Shown one piece after another: positions 57,466 to 64,000 of a stretch of 64,000 nucleotides of DNA. Location: NCBI RefSeq assembly GCF_000512585.2, contig NC_089242.1:3596001-3660000 (forward strand), written 5' to 3'. Made by a program: the position numbers and the translations under genes. Each line of letters starts with the position of its first letter. Position 1 is the first letter of the stretch. The notes below the pieces were generated by a model, which was given only the letters and a program-made list of their open reading frames with translations, did no database searches and was not told the DNA's origin. This stretch comes from Kwoniella bestiolae CBS 10118 (Eukaryota; Basidiomycota; Tremellomycetes; Tremellales; Cryptococcaceae).

Positions 57466-58852
57466 GATGTAGTATTTATCACTTGTATTCAAAAGTCGAG
57501 AGATTAAAGGAAAGTAGGTCTAAGTATTATAGTGTTGCCGGCGGTCTCGAGGATGGAATGGAAGTATCGAAGAGAACGAGTCTTGTACCGAAGAGAGTTC
57601 AATCTGGGTATTTGGATATCGCAAGGATAGGTTTTTTTTTCGTGCAGTCCCCTTTCCCATATAAGTCGACCCCATGCATCCAATTGACTTTCTGATATTT
57701 CGATGATTTGACGATTTGGTGATTTGTTGATAAAGGATGTACCCTATACCATCTACCGATCAAAGCGATCACGGAGATAAAGTAATTGATCCCTTGTTGG
57801 TGGGAACGGTGAAAGCGGCGTAAAGGTGTTGTGTAGGAATGACGACGATCCGTTGCTTGTTGTTTGTATACTGTTTACGGAGTGTTTGTACCAAATGGTG
57901 GTAGTGTCAGTTGTTCCGATCGATCCCGGTGCTATCAGAAAAGGGGTATTGGGATGACACTAGGGGATGATGGTCGATAGGATAGATAGTACAAACAAAG
58001 GGAAAGGAGGGGTTATGTTGTTGATGAGGGGTACTAGACAAAGGGATGATATAACTTTATTCTGGATAGTGGGGGAGGGCGGGTGCGAAAGGTGTATGCC
58101 AAGGACGGTTGGCTTGTGTCTTCTTTGTGTTTGGATAATAACGTATCAAGGAGGTATTGTATCTGTATGTGAGAGATGAACGGATGGATGAATATCAGAT
58201 GATTGATAAAAAGCAGTTTCAGCTTGCTGTTGCAGTGTGGATATTCTCTTGTCAGCCATACGAGTGTCTAGTAGTATGTCATATATGTATCGGCCTCCTC
58301 CGCTTGATCGCCGCATTCCCCTAGCTCATTTCCTCCCCACCTAAGGAGTTTATAGACGTGAAAATGATCCGGTCCTTACCCGCATCAGAAATCAGAGGGA
58401 TCATCCTTTGTCCTTTCTATCCCATCATACAGTATGCATAAGCATAAACCCACAAAACACAAACTCAAACTCAATCATTCTGGAACATCAACATCAACCA
58501 CGCGAACCGCATTCCAGACTTGGTAGATCCATTCCCGATGATCTTGATCGGTGAGCACGGCGAGTTGAGCGATCGAATGCTAGCTATAGTGACGTGACCG
58601 AGGATTTCTCATCCCTCGATACCATCAATGGCTTGGGAGCGTCATGAAGACAAGCAAAGCAAAGCAAGGAAATACATCCGGGTATAAGAATTGAGATATG
58701 ATTATGATGGGTATCGCTACCAAAAGCATTATAAGCCAATACTAATCATTTCACTCTGTACGAAAACCCAAACCGAAAGTATGATCCCATGCTATGTATG
58801 CTACTCTATGATGGACGAAAGATAGATACCCTTTACAAGAAAAAACACAGTC
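57466..58852. other. intergenic region
   Basis: 1.4 kb between the NAGK-like start and the stop of the next regulator, both minus strand. A T run lies near 57632-57639. No coding region is supported. Confidence 0.4.
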
Positions 58853-61800
58853 CTACCTTAGCCCCTGTAATTTCTCACAATACACAAACAACGTTTTGGC
58901 CGTCGTCCTGCTCACATGCTGTTCATCAAGCTCACCAAGGAACAGCATCTCCCCCACGGCCTTGAGTAGGGGGATAACTAATCGCACGCAGCGTAATCAG
59001 CCAATCTTCCAAATCAGTCCTAATCCCTGTCCCCTATCGCAAGAAGGGAAGAAGTGAGACCATCCAATCAATAACTCACCATCATCAGCTTTCACCTCCA
59101 CTCCACACTCTTTCCCCTCTCTAACCACATCCACCAACTCACTCCCCATCAGAGTAAGGAAGAACAAATACGTCGGGCTAAGGTTGAACAAACTCCCTTC
59201 CTTCTCCTTCTCTCCCTCTTTGTCTTCCACTCCACATGGGGTCGACCAATCCCTACAAATATTCAAAAAAGTCATAGCCGACTCAACTACGATCCTCTTC
59301 GCTCGAACCCTCAAATCCCAATCACGCATTTGCCTTTCTTCAAATTCGCTCATCCCGTAAAATCCCGTCGTAGAGGGTGAAGACGAAGGTAGGTATTTCG
59401 ATAGAGTGGAATTGACGGACATCCGTACAAAGTGGAATGTAATCATTATATGTTGTTTTGAGGAGCCAATCACACTCTCACCGGTAGAACCAGAAGAAGA
59501 TGAGATTGGACTTCGACTGATCGATCCCTCGAATTCCGATTCCCACCATCTCAACTCATCGTTCACCCCCCTCGCTAACGATTTTAGCTGCTCCACTAAC
59601 ACCTCAGACGGCTGGGTAGCACTGATAAGAGACTTAAATTTGTGCCTCCACTTGTTTAAGATCGATATCAACCTCGCATGGAAGGTTAATAGGATATCTT
59701 GTCTGGACGTTCTTGCTTGAGTTTGATGTTGACCCATGTAGTTGGTGGGTGGTATGAGCATGTAGCAGAATGATAAGGCGTCTCGAGGTGGTGGGGCGTC
59801 GAGAGATAGTTGGAGTCTCTCTGTGCTGTCCACGATCTATATCAGAGAATGAACAGCATGTCAGCATGCTACACTATAAAGTTCTTGACCGTTGGTCAGT
59901 CCTACTTACATAACATAATAACCAAATCCTGGCCATATCAAGATCCGTAGCCTGTCTCTCGGGAGGAACCAACCCCACCGAGGCAGCTATAGTAAACCTG
60001 GGTGTGGTTGACGATTTTAATAGCTATGACAATCAAAGAGAACCATTAGCTTGACATCATAATGTAATGACTGTGTGATAGGCGTGGTACACCAAGTACC
60101 GCATAAAAAGGAACACCAAACCCACCTTGATCCACCCCCTCGCCCACCTAAAAGCAGATCGAGCAATCACCGAAGCCTGCTCCCTCTGCGTCATGTACGT
60201 CGCCAACATACACGCCGCAACTATCTCTTCTGGCCCAAGACCAAACTCCGCATCAAGCGGTTCATCACCTTCTGGATCCCCAAAATCAGCAGTATAACCA
60301 CCTTCGAACCTCTGCCAGCTCTCTGCGGGGGAAGTCTGTAGGAGGTTGGTCACCTCCTCTGCTAGAATATGATGATACCTCTTGTGGAAGGATGATAATC
60401 TCTCCGAGGAGATTAAGCAGAGGACAGAGAGGAGTAGAGGGGTTATATACCCTGGTCCGGCTATATAGGGGAACCGATAGAATTGGAGGGGGTAGCCGTA
60501 TAATAGGGGGGAAATGCTTTTGTGGAAACTGTCGTGTAAGGGAATATCAGCTGCAAGACCTGATTTGATGATGATAGGTTCACATACTAGTTCACTAGTG
60601 ATAGCGCGTCTTTCGGATCTACCAGACCTTTCTTGACGATATCTTTCCTTGGATCTTGAGAACCAATGATCATGTCGACTTCTTCGTTTGCTATCGCCTC
60701 CAACCCCACCTGGGAGTCAGGAGTGACAGTATGTCCGTCGTGAGTTGACAAGCTGCTATGTGATGATGGGTCCATATGCGAAGGTAGAGGATCAATATTC
60801 ATATGTGGATTGGTGGGGTAGGGGTTGGGTATATAGGAAGTAGTCAACACGGGTGGACTTGACATCCTTGTCCGAGGTGAAATACTTCTCATCTCGATAT
60901 CCTGAGGGGGTTGACCGATATTCCACCCTTCTCCACTTGCCGATAAGACTTGACCGATCGAAGGATGAACGATATGCGTACTGTCAATAGGGCTGGCCGG
61001 CAGAGGTGGTGTGCTCGAGGAGGGTCTGTTGGGCGGAATGAGTGGTGGTGGTAATCTTGTAGAGGAGGAAGTGAGTGGTGGAGAAGAAACCATCGTTGAG
61101 GGTGGTCTGGTGATGATAGTAGACGGGTTTGAGGCATGATAAGAACCATTGACACCATTCGTGTGGCCGTGAGATCTGGTTATACTGGAGGTTGAGCCTT
61201 GCAAGACAGAGGGCATACTTGAACTTGCACTTGATCCTGTTGAAGTGATCTCGCCGGTGGTGGGTTGTTTGACCACCGATTCTTCCTCTTCTTCCAATTC
61301 ATCCACATCGTTTACCTCACGATTCTCCGATTTATTAGCAACCTTCCTTCGTTTCTTTGAGGTCCCGTTGGATTTAGCTTCCCCACCACTCTCCTTCTGA
61401 TTCACATTGTGCTCGTTACCTTGCGAAGGGATTTTCGGTCTCTCAGGTGGATCATACTTGTCTAATCCATCGGGATACTCCTCACAGGTGAATGGGGGTA
61501 TAACTTTCCTCTCAGTCAAGTGATGAAGGATGTGGTGAACCGCTTTTGACAGCTGGCTGAGATGGGTGGCTGCGTCGTAAACGTCACGAGTGAGCTTCTG
61601 CTGGACCTCGTCTTCCTACATACCAAACATCTCAGTCAGCCTACCAAACAAAACGAAACCCAGCGTGGGTTGGGAACACCGAACCCAGACTCACCTGAGA
61701 TCTGGGGAAGAAAATACACTTCTCCTTCCTGACCTTACACCTCACACACTCCTGAGAGCCCTGCTCAAGTATACATTTGAGCTTGGCTTTCCGACAGTTG

Positions 61801-62561
61801 GTACATGCTTTTTGCTTCTTCTCCCTTGTCAACACCGAAGGGACTGATATCGATATTGTCGTAGGGTATACCTGCGTACTGTGTTTGGTAGGTTCAGACT
61901 CTCTCCGGGCGGAGGATGATGAAGCTGTGGTAGGTGATTTCGAGTTCCAAAATACCGTCTTCATCGGTGTAGGAGTTTGAGTTTGGGTGGTATCCTCGTT
62001 GATTTGTGGTGTAGCTGAAACCGACGCCGAGGATGAAGCTGGTATGGATATCTGTCTTGGTCTTTTCTTGTTGTTGCTTATTTTGTGACCATCTGAGATC
62101 CCTGTGTCATGGGAATGGGGATACATGGACGAGTCATCCTCTTGCGCAGTATGGGTGGGATCGAATGATACATGTGCAGATGATACGGTCGTCGCTCTGA
62201 CAGCATGTGGGGAGTAGATCTGATTTTGAGGTAGATCAGGAGGTCGATCAGACATTCTTCGATTCGGCACCTGACCATGTTGATATGTGGAGTGGTAGTG
62301 CTCAGGATTGACTTGCCATTGCGGAAAGGAGTTGTGTCTTTGAGGTTGAGGCTGGGGCTCGTATCTTGAGGATGGTGGATACGTCTGATTATGCTGCATT
62401 GCTGGATAAGGGTACTGAGGATGTACGGAAGATGGCAGAGGGGTAGGTGGTGGATGTAAGGAAGTCATTGATGGGGAATGGAGGGATAGGGAAGTGCGGA
62501 TCATATTGGACTGATTGGCGGGGGAAGATAAGGGGTTAGAGTAGGGATGTGACATGGACAT
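58853..62561 (-). CDS. Zn2Cys6 transcription factor with fungal-specific TF domain
   Basis: Predicted nuclear regulator. ATG 62561-62559 (MSMSHPYSNP) opens a Pro/Gln/Ser-rich N terminus of about 250 residues, then the zinc cluster KKQKACTNCRKAKLKC, an 8-residue loop, CVRCKVRKEKC (C-x2-C-x6-C-x8-C-x2-C-x6-C), followed after an intron by a helix-forming EDEVQQKLTRDV. A second disordered region contains KKRRKV (NLS-like) and an acidic block. The helical TF domain follows in short exons (FRFPYIAGPGYITPLL-like, VAACMLATYMTQREQASVI, MARIWLLCYI, TERLQLSLDAPPPRDALSF). The last exon is hidden behind a GTGAGT at 59090: it encodes IPLLKAVGEMLFLGELDEQH and ends CEKLQGLR with TAG at 58853-58855. Ending the gene at the downstream stop near 58997 would lose this conserved-looking tail. 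Target unknown. Confidence 0.85.
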
Positions 62562-64000
62562 TGTGCTGAAGGAGATATGAGTATTGATACGCCGGGATAG
62601 ATGGATCGTCGAAGATATGGGTGTTGAGTGTTAGAAGCACAAGTGATGTGATGGTGCGGAGAGGGTAATGGTCCAGTCTCAAGGGAGGTCGTGTATCTGT
62701 GTGGATTGATGGTGCTTTGTGTATGTGAAGAGTATAGAAGGAAGATGTCTCCGATACCGCCGGATTAAGATCAGATATCGATCAAAGCTGGGTCAAGTAT
62801 ACCTTTCTTCAATGAGATGATGGGTGATGGGGAAGGGTGATAGGGCGCAGTGAAAAACCTAAATAGTTGACATGATTTGGATTGATACCTTTCCTCTGAA
62901 TAATGATGGTAATGATGATGATGATCTTGATCAATCAATTATATGAGTGAGCTGTCATGGTATGTGATATGGTGATCGTCAATATATGATATATGATATT
63001 GATATCAGATAAAAAGTGGGAAGAGTGAACGGCGACATGGCCGATGATAGTTGGTTTGCTTATATGATAATATGTTTATGAAGATCAGTCACGAGAATGA
63101 ACAAGAGGTTTAGTCATCCAAGCTGAGTAGATGATATCTTACCACGTCAACATGTCAACATGTTTTAGCTTTACTAGTACCAAATGAAATATAAGAGGAA
63201 TGTGCGAGGGACCATGACCACTTTGATCGACGCACAAACCTCGTACCCCCTTTTTTCTCATGTGGTTGATCAACCTCACCCTGTTAAGATGTCAATGCGT
63301 AAACTCAATCCCATCATCTTGGTTCATGTCTCGGATGTATATATGTCATGTCATGCTTGGATGCAATAGTGATATCGATCGACTGGGTCAGGAACAGATG
63401 GATCACCGAGTTGATCTAGTTGACATGAACCATCTTGTGTTAAGGTATGCGTCCGGATCGTCCAATCTCTTCTTGTCTTGGGGTGATGATGGTCGTCAAG
63501 TATCATCGTTGTTGACTTTAGACCACCGACTATTGTCTATTGCTAGCGATCATCAGGTGGGGGAGGTCTACCAGACAGTGCGTTGTGCCAAAGTCGCATG
63601 GGTGGGGGTCTAGTATGATCACTAGCTGATAGAGAGTGAAGTAGGTCGTCTATCGTTCTGGTGTTGAAGTGACTGAGGATAGTTGATCGAAAATACTCTG
63701 ATCCCACAATTGACTTCACTTGCACATACACCGCTGGTCTCTGAATCGAGGTGGAATACTTGATTGCCCTATCCCTATATATCGACTGGCGTATCTCAGC
63801 CCGCTTTCTCTCTCTCTCCCCGCCGCAGCTTCAAGACAGATATTCCTATTGCTCATCTGCTGTCATCTTGTCTCTTCTACTCTCACTTGCAACATCAGTA
63901 CAGATACGCACCACCTTGCTCTGGTGGTGCACCTCTTTCCCTCGGAAAGAGGATTCAGCGGTATACCTTATAATGGTTGTCCACTTTACAAGCATGAGGA
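62562..64000. other. window edge, upstream region of the last regulator
   Basis: 1.4 kb to the end of the window. It holds the promoter of the minus-strand regulator; GATATATGATATATGATATTGATATC-like repeats lie near 62985-63007. The plus-strand frames here are short and not protein-like. Confidence 0.4.

Overview
This window is nuclear DNA of a basidiomycete yeast, most likely a tremellomycete close to Kwoniella or Cryptococcus. The genes are dense and cut by many short introns (about 50-90 nt, donors mostly GTNNGT). Three encode fungal Zn2Cys6 regulators, and one kinase is of the Crk1/Ime2 type. The genus is inferred from gene style only; there is no rRNA or other marker. I see no rRNA, convincing tRNA, CRISPR array or intact transposon.

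Layout. From 0.4 to 14.2 kb lie a Dal5-type MFS permease (-), a divergent type-B carboxylesterase (+), and two Zn2Cys6 transcription factors (-), the second with an unusually long loop inside its zinc cluster. From 14.8 to 34.2 kb most plus-strand genes encode secreted or cell-surface proteins: three four-exon relatives with a signal peptide and a hydrophobic C terminus (14.8, 28.3 and 29.3 kb), a small secreted ORF split by an in-frame TGA (16.5 kb), a long Ser/Lys/Ala-repeat protein ending in a double-psi beta-barrel domain (20.3 kb), an eight-exon modular secreted protein (23.2 kb), and a tandem trio of Kre9/Knh1-like domains whose third copy carries a TGA at a conserved Trp (31.1, 32.3 and 33.6 kb). 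Two housekeeping genes on the minus strand interrupt this island: the DEAD-box helicase Dbp9, and a 74-residue NDUFA4/B12D-like mitochondrial protein.

From 34.4 to 62.6 kb every recognisable gene is on the minus strand: a two-PAS-domain protein with a very long first intron, an RS-rich double-dsRBD DExH helicase, a Crk1/Ime2-type kinase, an unrecognised Ser-rich protein, an N-acetylglucosamine kinase/BadF-type ATPase, and a third Zn2Cys6 factor. Long gene-free stretches lie upstream of the PAS gene (about 3.0 kb), the kinase (2.5 kb) and the unrecognised gene (2.6 kb).

How they fit together. The permease, esterase and neighbouring regulator may form a small uptake and catabolism neighbourhood. 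The 14.8-34.2 kb island looks like a cell-wall and secretome neighbourhood: most of its promoters have a TATA-like element 90-130 bp before the ATG, and in two of its gene groups every intron is phase 1. Those phase-1 modular genes are the most original feature of the window. All exon models were built by hand from splice signals and reading-frame continuity and need transcript support.
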